Part shown: one piece after another, positions 49,850 through 58,735 of the stretch
Position numbering within the stretch: position 1 is the stretch's first letter
Layout of the letters: each line of letters starts with the position of its first letter
Assembly: GCA_963719465.1 (NCBI GenBank)
Contig: OY970386.1
Location: 62,001 to 126,000, forward strand
DNA length: 64,000 nucleotides
Direction of reading: 5' to 3'
DNA from: JALHUB01 sp963719465
GTDB taxonomy: Bacteria > Chloroflexota > Dehalococcoidia > DSTF01 > JALHUB01
Position numbers and translations under genes: made by a program
The notes under the pieces: generated by a model
Database searches by the model: none
Told to the model about the DNA's origin: nothing
What the model saw: only the letters and a program-made list of their open reading frames with translations

Positions 49850-50489
49850 CCTCCACCTGCACACCAACTACTCGCCGGACAGCCTGATCACGCCTGAGGC
49901 GCTGGTTGAGCGCTGCCTCAAGCTTGGCATCAATTGTCTAGCCGTCACCGACCACAACACGATCGAGGGCGCGCAGATCATGCAGACGATGGCGCCGTTC
50001 CGCGTCATCACGGCTGAAGAGATAAAGACCAACGAAGGCGAGATCATCGGCTTCTTCCTGCATGAGCGCATTCCCCCGGGTCTCTCGCCGGAGGAGACGG
50101 TGCAACGGATCAAGGCGCAGAACGGTCTCGTCGGCGTGCCGCACCCGTTCGACCGATTGCGTCGGGAGCCGCTTCGCCAAGCGGCGCTGGAGCGCGTCCT
50201 GCAGGAGATCGACATCATCGAGGCGTTCAACGCCCGCGTGACCGTCCGCTCCGACAACGCCCGCGCGGCCGCATTCGCCTCGGAGCACGGGCTCGCCTGC
50301 AGCGCCGGCAGCGATGCGCACTCCCTCGGCGAGGTGGGCCGCGCCTGCGTGGAGATGGACGCCTTCGAGACGCCGGCGGAGTTCCTCGAGGCGCTGCGCA
50401 AGGGAAAAATCGAAGGCTCCTGCAGCTCGCCGCTGGTGCACGTGATCAGCACCTGGGCAAAAGTCCGCCGCCGGTTCGTGAAGCGCTAG
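49833..50489 (+). CDS. PHP-domain metal-dependent phosphoesterase
   Basis: The 218-residue protein has the PHP motifs DLHLHTNYSPDSLITPEALV (motif I), AVTDHNTIEGA (II), ITAEEIKTNEGEIIGFFL (III), VGVPHPFDRLR and AGSDAHSLGEVG (IV). Metal ligands are the His and Asp residues of these. Members include phosphoesterases such as histidinol phosphatase-like and RNA/nucleotide phosphatases; the exact substrate is open. A GAGGAGGAG run lies upstream of ATG 49833, inside the xseB end. Confidence 0.88.
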   Translation: MVLKADLHLHTNYSPDSLITPEALVERCLKLGINCLAVTDHNTIEGAQIMQTMAPFRVITAEEIKTNEGEIIGFFLHERIPPGLSPEETVQRIKAQNGLVGVPHPFDRLRREPLRQAALERVLQEIDIIEAFNARVTVRSDNARAAAFASEHGLACSAGSDAHSLGEVGRACVEMDAFETPAEFLEALRKGKIEGSCSSPLVHVISTWAKVRRRFVKR

Positions 50490-50497
50490 CGCAGCCG

Positions 50498-50526
50498 TTG
50501 TGATGGTCACGGGGCGCTGCTATAAT
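50498..50526 (+). promoter_or_regulatory. Strong promoter of the zinc-ribbon gene
   Basis: TTGTGA at 50498-50503, a 17-bp spacer and a perfect TATAAT at 50521-50526 lie 10 bp before ATG 50537. No ribosome binding site separates them, so the message is probably leaderless or nearly so. Confidence 0.8.
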
Positions 50527-50536
50527 AGCCGACATC

Positions 50537-50929
50537 ATGGATGATTCCTCTCGAGGCAACGGCGAGCTCCTCATCTGCCATCGTTGCGGGCGGCCGTACG
50601 ACCCCGACGACCGCTTCTGTCGAGCGTGCGGGGCGCCGCTCGGCAACCTGCCTGTCACGCGTGACAACATGCAGCCCGTCGAATGGCGCTCGCCCGTGCC
50701 GACGCTGGCCCGCGGCGCTACCGTCGTCATCGTCGGTACGCTGGCGGAGATAATCATCAGGCGGGCAATCAAGACGCTGTTCCGGCCGCGGTCGCTTCTG
50801 CCCTCGCGGCGTCAGGAGTCGAAGGCCGTCGTCGCCAAACCGGGCGGAAACGGCTTCGAGCCCGACACCGTGATCGAAAGCGAGGCGTTCTCGGTGCGCC
50901 GCGTTCGCGTCCGCCGCCGCGAGAGCTGA
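50537..50929 (+). CDS. Zinc-ribbon membrane protein
   Basis: The 130-residue protein has a double-Cys zinc ribbon at residues about 14-35 (CHRCGRPYDPDDRFCRACGAPL), a hydrophobic segment (ATVVIVGTLAEIII), and a basic C-terminal tail (VRRVRVRRRES). It resembles the many bacterial zinc-ribbon single-pass proteins of unknown role. It is transcribed alone from a strong promoter with almost no leader. Confidence 0.75.
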   Translation: MDDSSRGNGELLICHRCGRPYDPDDRFCRACGAPLGNLPVTRDNMQPVEWRSPVPTLARGATVVIVGTLAEIIIRRAIKTLFRPRSLLPSRRQESKAVVAKPGGNGFEPDTVIESEAFSVRRVRVRRRES

Positions 50930-50994
50930 CGCCTTAGCAACTCCTGCCAATCGCCCTACAATAAGGGTAAGTGCTGTCTTGCGAAGGTCCACCG

Positions 50995-51519
50995 ATGTCC
51001 AACGTCGTCATCGTCGTCGATATGCTTCGCGGCTTCCTTGACGAAGGCCGGCCTCTCGATTGCGGTCCCACTGCCCGCGCCATAATCCCGAACGTACGCC
51101 GGCTGGTCGAAGATGAGCTTCGGCGGGGCTCCCACGTCATCTTCCTCGCGGATACGCACGACCCCGACGACAAGGAGTTCGCGATGTTTCCGCCGCACTG
51201 CGTCCGCGGCACCCGGGAGACGGAGATAACGCCGGCGCTGGCCGACCTGGCGAAGGAGATAATCCCCAAGCGGCGCTACAGCGGCTTCTTCGGGACCAAC
51301 CTGGAGCAGCGCCTTCGGGAGCTAGCGCCGGAGGAGATAATCGTCTGCGGCATCTGCACCGACATTTGCGTCATGCACACCGTAGCCGACGCCCGCAACC
51401 GCGACTACGCGGTCGAGGTGCCGCTGGACTGCGTGGCGACGTTCGACCAGGAGGCACATCGCTGCGCCCTGCAGCACATGGAGAAGGTGCTCGGCGCCAG
51501 GGTCATCGGACGAGTCTAA
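50995..51519 (+). CDS. pncA: Nicotinamidase-like cysteine hydrolase (isochorismatase family)
   Basis: The 174-residue enzyme of the isochorismatase-like fold has the catalytic Asp in VIVVDMLRGFLDEG, Lys in IPKRRYSGFFGTNL and Cys in VCGICTDICVMHT. FLADTHDPDD and HCVRGTRETE carry the likely metal-site residues. It sits 8 bp upstream of pncB, which supports nicotinamide deamidation to nicotinate rather than isochorismate hydrolysis. GAAGGTCC precedes ATG 50995, and a TACAAT -10-like box lies at 50957. Confidence 0.85.
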   Translation: MSNVVIVVDMLRGFLDEGRPLDCGPTARAIIPNVRRLVEDELRRGSHVIFLADTHDPDDKEFAMFPPHCVRGTRETEITPALADLAKEIIPKRRYSGFFGTNLEQRLRELAPEEIIVCGICTDICVMHTVADARNRDYAVEVPLDCVATFDQEAHRCALQHMEKVLGARVIGRV

Positions 51520-51527
51520 GGAGCCAA

Positions 51528-52520
51528 TTGAACGACGATATCCCGATCCTTCCCTCCGTCCTGAGCGGCGACACCGCCGACGTCTACTTCCTGCGCACCC
51601 GCGAGGTGCTGGCACGGACGGGCCTGAACCCGCGCGCGACGATGGAGTTCTTCCCCGCCCGCGACGGCCTGATCTGCGGCATGCGGGAAGCCGTCTCTCT
51701 TCTCAGGAAAGTCCTTCCAGCCGACGCCGAGGTCTGGGGCCTCGAGGAAGGCGAGGCGATGTCCCGGAAAGAGACGGTGCTGCGGATCACAGCGCCTTAC
51801 CAGTCATATGGAATCTACGAGACGGCGCTGGCTGGCTTCCTGGCGCAGGAGAGCGCCTGGGCGACGGCCGCCCGCGAGTGCGTCGCCGCCGCGGACGGAA
51901 TTCCGCTGATAAGCTTCGGCGCCCGCCACGTGCACCCGAACGTGGCAGCCGCGATGGACTATGCGGCCGTGGTGGGCGGCTGCCAGTCGTGCTCGTCAGT
52001 CGAGGGGGCGCGACTCGCCGGCGTGACGCCTTCGGGCACGATGCCTCACGCGCTAATCATCTGCTTCGGCGACACGGTTGCGGCCGCGCTCGCCTTTGAC
52101 GAGCACATGCCACCGGAAGTGACGCGCACGGTCCTAGTCGACACCTTCCACGACGAGGCGGAGGAGTCGCTGCGGGTCGCCGAGGCGATGAAGGAGCATC
52201 TGCAGAGCGTCCGGCTGGACACGCCGGGTGAGCGCGGCGGCGTGACGCCCGACCTCGTTAAGGAGGTGCGGGCCCGTCTTGATCTTGCCGGCTTCCCGTG
52301 GGTGCGGATCTTCGTGAGCGGCGGCGTGACGCCGGAACGCATCGTGAGGATGCGGGCGGAGGGCGCGCGCGTCGATGGATACGGCATCGGGAGCTATATC
52401 ACCAGCGCGCCGCCAATCGACTTCACCGGCGACATCCACGAGATCGACGGCCGGCCGGTGGCGAAGCGGGGTCGCCTTCCCGGCATCACCCCAAATCCAC
52501 GCTTGAAGCGATTGCTGTAG
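51528..52520 (+). CDS. pncB: Nicotinate phosphoribosyltransferase
   Basis: The 330-residue enzyme joins nicotinate to PRPP for NAD salvage. Recognisable parts are DVYFLRTREVLARTGLNP, LRITAPYQSYGIYETALAGFLAQESAWAT, LISFGARHVHPNVAAAMDYAAVVGGCQSCSSVEGARL, and the phosphate site IFVSGGVTPERIVRM with YGIGSYI. The short form fits the archaeal/Dehalococcoidia-like branch of the family. Its TTG start has AAGGAGCC 6 bp upstream. Together with the preceding amidase gene it forms a nicotinamide salvage pair. Confidence 0.88.
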   Translation: MNDDIPILPSVLSGDTADVYFLRTREVLARTGLNPRATMEFFPARDGLICGMREAVSLLRKVLPADAEVWGLEEGEAMSRKETVLRITAPYQSYGIYETALAGFLAQESAWATAARECVAAADGIPLISFGARHVHPNVAAAMDYAAVVGGCQSCSSVEGARLAGVTPSGTMPHALIICFGDTVAAALAFDEHMPPEVTRTVLVDTFHDEAEESLRVAEAMKEHLQSVRLDTPGERGGVTPDLVKEVRARLDLAGFPWVRIFVSGGVTPERIVRMRAEGARVDGYGIGSYITSAPPIDFTGDIHEIDGRPVAKRGRLPGITPNPRLKRLL

Positions 52521-52531
52521 TCGAGTACAAT
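52503..52531 (+). promoter_or_regulatory. Promoter of the two-module secreted protein
   Basis: TTGAAG at 52503-52508, a 17-bp spacer and TACAAT at 52526-52531 lie across the end of pncB, about 120 bp before the start at 52650. Confidence 0.55.
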
Positions 52532-52649
52532 ACGTCCCTAACTTCCACCCCGTAGCTTGGAAGCTGCGAAAAAAGGCGCAAGGAAGCCGCCTCGGAGTTG
52601 CGATCCGCGGATTCGGACCCCTTGCCCGTCGATACAAGGAGCGTACGGC

Positions 52650-54173
52650 GTGCGAAGCGCGGCAATACTATCGTCGGTTGTTCTGGCCGTTTCGATCCTG
52701 CTGTTCGCCAGCTCCCCAGCGCTGGGCTCGCCCAACCTGCTGATCGATGACAGCTTCGAGTCCGGGACAAATGGCTGGATCGCCCCGAAGACAACCACCT
52801 TCCATACCACCTGCGATCTGGCCTTCGACGGCGAATGCTCGGCGGTCCTGACCGCGAGCACCAAGGGCTCGCCCGACATTCGGCACCCTCAGATCGCCAT
52901 CCAGCCGTCCGCCGACTACACTTTCTCGGCGTACGTCCTCATGAACGACCCGCAGGTCCAGTCCGTCGAGCTGCATCTCCTATGGCTGGATCCGTCGGGC
53001 GCACAGACTGAGGCGGACCGCACCTTCACATCTCGTTTGACGGAGACCAGCCCGGACTGGCAGCTCCTCTCCCTAGAAGCTACGGCCCCTGCCGACGCCG
53101 CCTGGGCCCAACCGAGAATCAGCATCGTTTTCTACGATCCGGCGTCCGTCTACTTCGACGCTGTGAAGCTGGAAGGCCCGCCCCCCTTGCCCGCAACCGA
53201 CACGCCGCCACCGACTGAAACCGCGGCGCCCCCTTCCCAGTCGTCGCCAACGCCGGTCTCGACGATTTCAGCCACGGCAACCGCGGCGAGCTCTGCCAGC
53301 CCGACGCCGCCGGAGACGCCGAGCGAAACGCCGACGACCGGCCCAGGCAGCTCGCTGACCAACGGCGGCTTCGAGGAGGGCGACAGCGATTCCCCGACCG
53401 GCTGGTCGAAATACGGCGGCGACCTTCGCCGCAGCAGCGCCTATGCTCGCAGCGGGCACTATTCGGGCGCGTTCAGCAGCGACACGGCGTCGACGAAGTG
53501 GGCCTATCAAACCGTCCTTCTGAACGGCGGCGACGCCTACCAGTTCAGCGCCTACCTCCTCCTGGATGACCCGGGCGTCAGCGAAGCCTACCTGCGCATC
53601 TCCTGGTACGCCAGCGCCGATGGCAGCGGCGCCGCGCTCGCCAGCACAGACTCGACGACGCACCTCACCGATCTCGACCCGTCGTTCCGATTCCTGACCA
53701 CCGACGCCGTCGTCGCCCCGGAAACGGCGCGCTCCGCCAGGCTCCGCGTCATGCTGGCGCCCGCATCCGACGCCCATGCCACGATCTATGTGGATGATGC
53801 GGCTTGGGGCCCGGCGGCCGTTCCGACCGACGTTCCGCTGTCTTCTCCCACCGCCGCGCCGACCGACGAGCCGCTGGTCAGCGACATCGGCGTTCCTATG
53901 CTCGTCCAGAGGCCGAAGGCGCGGGCGACCGTTGCCGGCGAGAGCATCGTGCGCGAATCGGCGGTTCCCACCAGCGCGCCCACGTCCGCTGCGGGCAAGG
54001 CCGGCCAGCTGCAATCGATTGCGTCCATCGGATACTCATCTGCAGCTCCTCCTCCGACGCCCGGCAGCGGCCAGCATCACCTGCTCATTTCGCTTGCCTC
54101 CGGCGCCGTCGCTCTCGTCCTGGGAAGCTCGAGCGGCCTCTTCCTTGCCCGTCTGAATCACCGCCGCCTATAA
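52650..54173 (+). CDS. Secreted protein with two carbohydrate-binding-like modules
   Basis: The 507-residue protein starts at GTG 52650 (AAGGAGCGTACGGC upstream) with a signal peptide (ILSSVVLAVSILLFASSPALG). Two beta-sandwich modules follow, each opening with a family-typical FExG-xxGW motif (DDSFESGTNGWIAP; NGGFEEGDSDSPTGWSKYGG) and rich in aromatic strands, like CBM4/9-type or similar modules. Thr/Pro/Ser linkers separate them. A C-terminal membrane helix and short basic tail (ARLNHRRL) anchor it. The carbohydrate ligand is inferred from module shape only. Its architecture parallels the surface-array proteins. Confidence 0.75.
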   Translation: MRSAAILSSVVLAVSILLFASSPALGSPNLLIDDSFESGTNGWIAPKTTTFHTTCDLAFDGECSAVLTASTKGSPDIRHPQIAIQPSADYTFSAYVLMNDPQVQSVELHLLWLDPSGAQTEADRTFTSRLTETSPDWQLLSLEATAPADAAWAQPRISIVFYDPASVYFDAVKLEGPPPLPATDTPPPTETAAPPSQSSPTPVSTISATATAASSASPTPPETPSETPTTGPGSSLTNGGFEEGDSDSPTGWSKYGGDLRRSSAYARSGHYSGAFSSDTASTKWAYQTVLLNGGDAYQFSAYLLLDDPGVSEAYLRISWYASADGSGAALASTDSTTHLTDLDPSFRFLTTDAVVAPETARSARLRVMLAPASDAHATIYVDDAAWGPAAVPTDVPLSSPTAAPTDEPLVSDIGVPMLVQRPKARATVAGESIVRESAVPTSAPTSAAGKAGQLQSIASIGYSSAAPPPTPGSGQHHLLISLASGAVALVLGSSSGLFLARLNHRRL

Positions 54174-54174
54174 T
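54145..54174 (+). promoter_or_regulatory. Promoter of the cmk operon
   Basis: TTGCCC at 54145-54150, an 18-bp spacer and perfect TATAAT at 54169-54174 lie at the end of the preceding gene, 20 bp before cmk. Confidence 0.65.
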
Positions 54175-54194
54175 CGAAAGGAGAGTTGCGGAGC

Positions 54195-54893
54195 ATGAGC
54201 GCTGAAGGAGATATCGCAAAGGAAGGTCGCGGCTATCCCACGAAAATCGCCGTCGACGGACCCGTCGCGTCCGGCAAAAGCGCGGTAGGCAGCATGCTGG
54301 CGCGGCGCCTCGGTTTCCGCTTTCTGGACACCGGCGCCATGTACCGCGCCTTCACATGGCTTCTGATCGAGCGGGGCGTCGACCCACGTGACGAAGAGGC
54401 CGTCAGCGAAATGGCCCGCCAGGTGAGCATGACAGTGAGCACGGCCGCCGACGAGCAGAGCCAAGTGGCGGTTGACGGCGTCGAGGTGACGGCGTTCCTG
54501 GTACGCCCTGAGGTCGAGGCGAGCGTATCCGACGTTTCGCGGCTGGCGGCCGTACGCGAGGCGATGGTGAAGATACAACGCGAGAAGGCGGAGCAGGGAG
54601 AGATTGTGGTCGTCGGACGCGACATCGGCACCGTAGTGCTCCCGGACGCCAACCTGAAGGTATATCTGGACGCCCCGCGCCTGGAGCGAGCGCGGCGTCG
54701 CTGGGAGCAAGCCCAGGTCCGCGGGGAGACCATGACTATCGCGAGCGTCATGCAGGAGCTGGAGCGCCGTGACACCATCGACAGCAGCCGCGAGCTGTCA
54801 CCGCTGCGACCGGCGGCCGACGCGGTCATTCTGCAGACCGACGGGCTCAGCCTGGAGCAGGTCGTCGAGAAGATACTGGCGCTGACGCGGTGA
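54195..54893 (+). CDS. cmk: Cytidylate kinase
   Basis: The 232-residue kinase phosphorylates CMP. The P-loop is AVDGPVASGKSAVG, with LDTGAMYRAFTW, VVVGRDIGTVVLPDA and KVYLDAPRLERARRR. ATG 54195 is preceded by a GGAG site. Its stop overlaps the plsC start (GTGA). The order cmk-plsC-ispH is frequent in several bacterial phyla. Confidence 0.95.
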   Translation: MSAEGDIAKEGRGYPTKIAVDGPVASGKSAVGSMLARRLGFRFLDTGAMYRAFTWLLIERGVDPRDEEAVSEMARQVSMTVSTAADEQSQVAVDGVEVTAFLVRPEVEASVSDVSRLAAVREAMVKIQREKAEQGEIVVVGRDIGTVVLPDANLKVYLDAPRLERARRRWEQAQVRGETMTIASVMQELERRDTIDSSRELSPLRPAADAVILQTDGLSLEQVVEKILALTR

Positions 54894-55573
54894 AGTACAT
54901 CGTTCCCCTGTTCTACTGGTCGCTCCTGGCGGTCGTCAAGGCTGTCGTCTTCGCCTTCACGACGACGGAGGTCGTGGGTCGCGAGAAGATGCCGCGGCGC
55001 GGCGCGCTTGTTGTCGCCTCCAACCACTTCAACAACGCTGATCCGCCGCTGCTGGGAGCGGTCTCGCCTCGCAGGCTGGTGTTCATGGCCAAGCGGGAGA
55101 TGTTCCAGTGGCCGATCATCGGGATGATGGCGCGCCTGGCCGGTGCCTTTCCGGTGCGCCGCTCTGAGGCCGATCTGGGAGCGCTGCGGAGGGCCGCGGC
55201 CATTCTGCGCGACGGCGAAGTCCTGGGCATGTTCCCCGAGGGGCATCGCAGCGAGGACGGCAAGCTGCACCACGCCCATCCGGGCACGGCGCTGCTGGCG
55301 CTTCGCAGCGAGGCGCCGATCCTGCCGGTCGCGATAACCGGCACTCAGAAGATCTCGATCATCCGACTGCCCTTCGATTGCCTGCGCGGGCGCCGTCCGC
55401 ACCTCCGAATCGTCCTGGGCGACCCGTTCTTCCTGCCGCCGGTCGAGCGAATTACGGCGGACGAGGCGGAGCGCTGCACCGAAATCATCATGGGCAAGAT
55501 CGCCGCGCTCCTGCCGGCGGAGCAGCGGGGCGCCTACTCGGCGGTGACACCCGGCATAGAGAGGACGGGCTGA
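54890..55573 (+). CDS. plsC: 1-acyl-glycerol-3-phosphate acyltransferase
   Basis: The 227-residue membrane-bound enzyme has the acyltransferase box NHFNNADP (HX4D), FPEGHRSED as block III, and PVAITGTQKI. An N-terminal hydrophobic segment (PLFYWSLLAVVKAVVFAF) anchors it. It makes phosphatidate for phospholipids. The GTG start at 54890 overlaps the cmk stop, and the stop lies 2 bp before ispH. Confidence 0.92.
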   Translation: MKYIVPLFYWSLLAVVKAVVFAFTTTEVVGREKMPRRGALVVASNHFNNADPPLLGAVSPRRLVFMAKREMFQWPIIGMMARLAGAFPVRRSEADLGALRRAAAILRDGEVLGMFPEGHRSEDGKLHHAHPGTALLALRSEAPILPVAITGTQKISIIRLPFDCLRGRRPHLRIVLGDPFFLPPVERITADEAERCTEIIMGKIAALLPAEQRGAYSAVTPGIERTG

Positions 55574-55575
55574 GC

Positions 55576-56424
55576 GTGGAAATCCTGCTCGCCGAAGACG
55601 TGGGCTTCTGTACGGGCGTGCGCCGCGCCGTCGAGATGGCGGAGAAGGCGGCGGCCGAATCACGCGAGCTCGCTAGCCTGGGCTCCATCGTCCACAACCA
55701 CCAGGTCGTCGACCGGCTTGCGGCGATGGGCGTCGGCGTCATCCGCAACGTCGCGGAAGCCGGCAGCCGCGGCGTCATCATACCCTCGCACGGAGCCTCG
55801 CCGGCGGTCCTGGCGGAGATAAAGCAGCAAGGCCTGCCGATAATCGACGCCACATGCCCCATCGTCACGCGCTCGCAGCGCTGGGCGAAGCGGCTGGCCG
55901 CCGAAGGCTACGGCATCGTCGTCTTCGGCAATCCCGATCACCCGGAGATACGCGCTGTGCTCGGCTGGGCGGCCGGCAAAGGGATCGCCCTGCCGGACGA
56001 GGCGTCCCTGGAGGCGCTTGACAAGCTGCCCGGACGCGTCGCAGTGCTGGCGCAAACGACGCAGACGGCGGACCGCTTCACCTCCTTCGTGCGGCGCCTG
56101 ACGGAGCTGCATTTGCGGCAGGCGCATGAAATCCGCGTCATCAACACGCTCTGCGCCGCGACCAGCAGCAAGCAGGCGGCGGCCCGCAAGCTGGCGCAGC
56201 AGGTCGGCCTGGTGATCGTCGTCGGCGGGCGGGAGAGCGCGAACACGCGGCACCTGACGGAGGTCGTGCGCGGCGAAGGCGTCGAAGCGCGCCAGATCGA
56301 GTCGGCGGAAGAGATTGACGCCGCCTGGCTGCGAGGCCGGGCGCGCATCGGCGTGACGGCCGGCGCATCGACGCCCGATCAGGCGATCGAAGCCGTTGTG
56401 GCGCGGCTGCGGGAGCTCGCCTGA
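55576..56424 (+). CDS. ispH: 4-hydroxy-3-methylbut-2-enyl diphosphate reductase
   Basis: The 282-residue [4Fe-4S] enzyme finishes the MEP isoprenoid pathway. The three cluster Cys are in VGFCTGVRRAV, IDATCPIV and NTLCAATSSKQ. Other conserved parts are SLGSIVHNHQVV, IPSHGASP, GNPDHPEIRAVLGW and GVTAGASTPDQAIEAV. The start is GTG 55576 just after plsC. Its stop overlaps the next start (TGATG). Confidence 0.95.
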   Translation: MEILLAEDVGFCTGVRRAVEMAEKAAAESRELASLGSIVHNHQVVDRLAAMGVGVIRNVAEAGSRGVIIPSHGASPAVLAEIKQQGLPIIDATCPIVTRSQRWAKRLAAEGYGIVVFGNPDHPEIRAVLGWAAGKGIALPDEASLEALDKLPGRVAVLAQTTQTADRFTSFVRRLTELHLRQAHEIRVINTLCAATSSKQAAARKLAQQVGLVIVVGGRESANTRHLTEVVRGEGVEARQIESAEEIDAAWLRGRARIGVTAGASTPDQAIEAVVARLRELA

Positions 56425-57767
56425 TGCCGTTCGCCCATCCGGGCGCCGGCGGGACGATCCGAGCGGTCGCCGCCGACGGTTTGGGAGCGCGATTCGGGCT
56501 GCGGCAGGGCGACAGGCTTCTCGCCATCGACGGCCATCCCCTTCGCGACGCCATCGACTTCGCCTTCTACGCGGCGGAGGAGCGCTTTCGCCTGTCGTTC
56601 GAGCGCGAGGGGCAGGAGAGCGCGGTCGAAGCGCGGCGACGGTTCGGCGAGGAGCTCGGCGTCGAGTTCGAGTCCTCCATCTTCGACCGCATCCGCACCT
56701 GCAACAACGATTGCTTTTTCTGCTTTCTCAAGGGCTTGCCTCAAGGCCTGCGCCCTTCCCTCTACCTCAAAGACGACGACTTCCGCCTGAGCTTTGCCGA
56801 CGGGAACTTCGTCACGCTGTCGAATCTGACCGCGTCCGACTGGCGACGGCTGGAGGAGCAGCGCCTCAGCCCGCTCAACGTCTCGGTGCACGCCACCGAG
56901 CCGGAGCTGCGGCGGCGCCTGCTCGGGAACCCACGCGCGCCGGACGTTCTCGACCAGTTGCGGCGGCTGAGCGGTCTTGGCATTCGCGTCAACACCCAGG
57001 TCGTTCTCTGCCCCGGCCTCAATGACGGCGAGCGCCTGGAGCGCACCGTCCGCGACCTGGCAGAGCTGCACCCGACCGTCCAGTCCATCGCGGTCGTGCC
57101 CGTCGCCGCGAGCCGCCATGCCTGGCAGCGCGCCGACGACGAGGCGAAAGGGTGGATGTCGCCCTGCACGCCGCAATACGCGCGACGTGTCATCGCGCAG
57201 GTGCGGCCGTGGCAGCGGGGGTTCCGACGGCAACTCGGCGTCAACCTGGTCTACTTGGCGGACGAGTTCTATCTGGTCGCCGGCGCCCGCCTGCCCGCGG
57301 CATCCCGCTACGACGGCTACCCGCAGTACGAGAACGGCATCGGCATGACCCGCGCGCTCATCGACGACTGGCGGCGGCTGCGACGGCGCCTGACCGGCGA
57401 GAAGCGGCGATGGGCAGCCAAAAGGCTTACGCTCGCGTGCGGAACGCTCGTCGCGCCGGTGCTGGCGCAGCTTGCGGCGGAGATGACCGTGCTGACGGGA
57501 ATCGACGCGTCTGTCGCGCCGGTCGAGAACGCCTTCTTCGGCCCGCGCGTCACCGTCTCCGGCCTGCTGACCGGCCGCGACATCATCGATTCGCTGCGAG
57601 GCCGCGAGCTGGGCGACCTGCTCGTCCTGCCGCGCCACGCCCTCGACCACGCCGGCGACCTCTTCCTGGACGACGTGACTCCCGCCGAAGTGAGCGCCGC
57701 GCTATCGACGCCGGTCGCCTTCGCGTCAACGCTCAGTGAGCTGCTTGACCTGCCCTCCGAATACTAG
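56424..57767 (+). CDS. DUF512 radical-SAM-like protein with PDZ domain
   Basis: The 447-residue protein starts with a PDZ-like domain (FGLRQGDRLLAIDGHPLRD), then a Cys motif RTCNNDCFFCFLKGLPQGL of the radical-SAM type, then SVHATEPELRRRLLGNP. The DUF512 C-terminal domain has QLGVNLVYLADEFYLVAGAR and FFGPRVTVSGLLTGRDI. The family is conserved in Firmicutes and Chloroflexota, often near GTPase der, and its reaction is unknown. It ends the cmk operon and converges with the P1 peptidase gene, overlapping it by 4 bp. Confidence 0.88.
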   Translation: MPFAHPGAGGTIRAVAADGLGARFGLRQGDRLLAIDGHPLRDAIDFAFYAAEERFRLSFEREGQESAVEARRRFGEELGVEFESSIFDRIRTCNNDCFFCFLKGLPQGLRPSLYLKDDDFRLSFADGNFVTLSNLTASDWRRLEEQRLSPLNVSVHATEPELRRRLLGNPRAPDVLDQLRRLSGLGIRVNTQVVLCPGLNDGERLERTVRDLAELHPTVQSIAVVPVAASRHAWQRADDEAKGWMSPCTPQYARRVIAQVRPWQRGFRRQLGVNLVYLADEFYLVAGARLPAASRYDGYPQYENGIGMTRALIDDWRRLRRRLTGEKRRWAAKRLTLACGTLVAPVLAQLAAEMTVLTGIDASVAPVENAFFGPRVTVSGLLTGRDIIDSLRGRELGDLLVLPRHALDHAGDLFLDDVTPAEVSAALSTPVAFASTLSELLDLPSEY

Positions 57768-58735
57768 CCCTTCGCGGCCAGCCACTCTGAAGCGGAGGGC
57801 ACGCCCGCCAGGCCCGTCGCCGACCTGACGGCGCGGATGATCGCCCTCTCGACCGCGCGGGCGGCGAATGCGCCGACAATCAGGGCGTTTGCCGGTGGAC
57901 CGTCGCCGGTAGCGAGCGTGAACAGCACGTCGCCGTCAACGGGCGAGTGGGCGGGGCGCACGGCGCGGGCGATGCCATCGTGCGCCATGTGGGCGACGGC
58001 CGTCGCCTCGACCTTCGTCAACGTAGCGTTCGTGGCGACGACGCCGATGGTCGTGTTCGAAAGCGGCAGGCTCCTGGAGGGCCCGACGCGTCGCATTATG
58101 TCGAGTGTCGAATCGAAGCGGCCGGGGGCGCCGCGCGGCCCGGCGATGACGCTCCCGCCTTCGACAATCTCGCCGAAAGCGTTGACGGCCACCAGCGCCG
58201 CGACCACGACGTCGTCGATTCGCTCCGCCGCGGTGCCGACGCCGCCCTTCAGCCCGTGCGCGACCGTCCGCACCTTCGCCACCGTCGCACCGGTGCCCGC
58301 GCCGACACTGCCCTCGGCGATGCGCCCGCTCTTCGCCGCCAGGCAGGCGCGGTAGCCGCTCTCCGCCGTGGGACGGACGTCCGCGCGGCCGATGTTGAGG
58401 TCGAAGAGCACGGCGCCGCAGACGATAGGGACGCGCGCGCCGCCGTAGGGGAAGCCAACGCCTCGTTCTTCCAGGTAGCGCATGATGCCGGAGCCAACGT
58501 CGAGGCCGAAGGCGCTGCCGCCGGTGAGGAAGACGGCGTGAATCTGCTGTACGAGCGTCTCCGGTCGCAGGAGGGACGATTCGCGGGTGCCGGGCGCTCC
58601 GCCGCGAACGTCGATGCCGGCGACGGCGCCCTTCTCGCAGAGGACGACGGTGCAGCCGGTAGCGGCGCGCCGGTCGGTCCAGTGGCCGACGCGGATGCCC
58701 GAAACATCAGTCAGTCCGTCGTTTTGTCGTGGCAA
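57764..58735 (-). CDS. P1-family (DmpA-like) aminopeptidase
   Basis: The 323-residue N-terminal nucleophile hydrolase matches P1 family peptidases: VSGIRVGHWTDRRAATGCTVVL, VFLTGGSAFGLD, GSVGAGTGATVAKV and the self-cleavage region LSNTTIGVVATNATL, where Thr becomes the nucleophile. It may cleave N-terminal D- or beta-amino acids or small peptides. The start overlaps the mutM end by 29 bp on the same strand, so it is probably co-transcribed with mutM. No signal peptide. Confidence 0.88.
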   Translation of the reverse strand: MPRQNDGLTDVSGIRVGHWTDRRAATGCTVVLCEKGAVAGIDVRGGAPGTRESSLLRPETLVQQIHAVFLTGGSAFGLDVGSGIMRYLEERGVGFPYGGARVPIVCGAVLFDLNIGRADVRPTAESGYRACLAAKSGRIAEGSVGAGTGATVAKVRTVAHGLKGGVGTAAERIDDVVVAALVAVNAFGEIVEGGSVIAGPRGAPGRFDSTLDIMRRVGPSRSLPLSNTTIGVVATNATLTKVEATAVAHMAHDGIARAVRPAHSPVDGDVLFTLATGDGPPANALIVGAFAARAVERAIIRAVRSATGLAGVPSASEWLAAKG

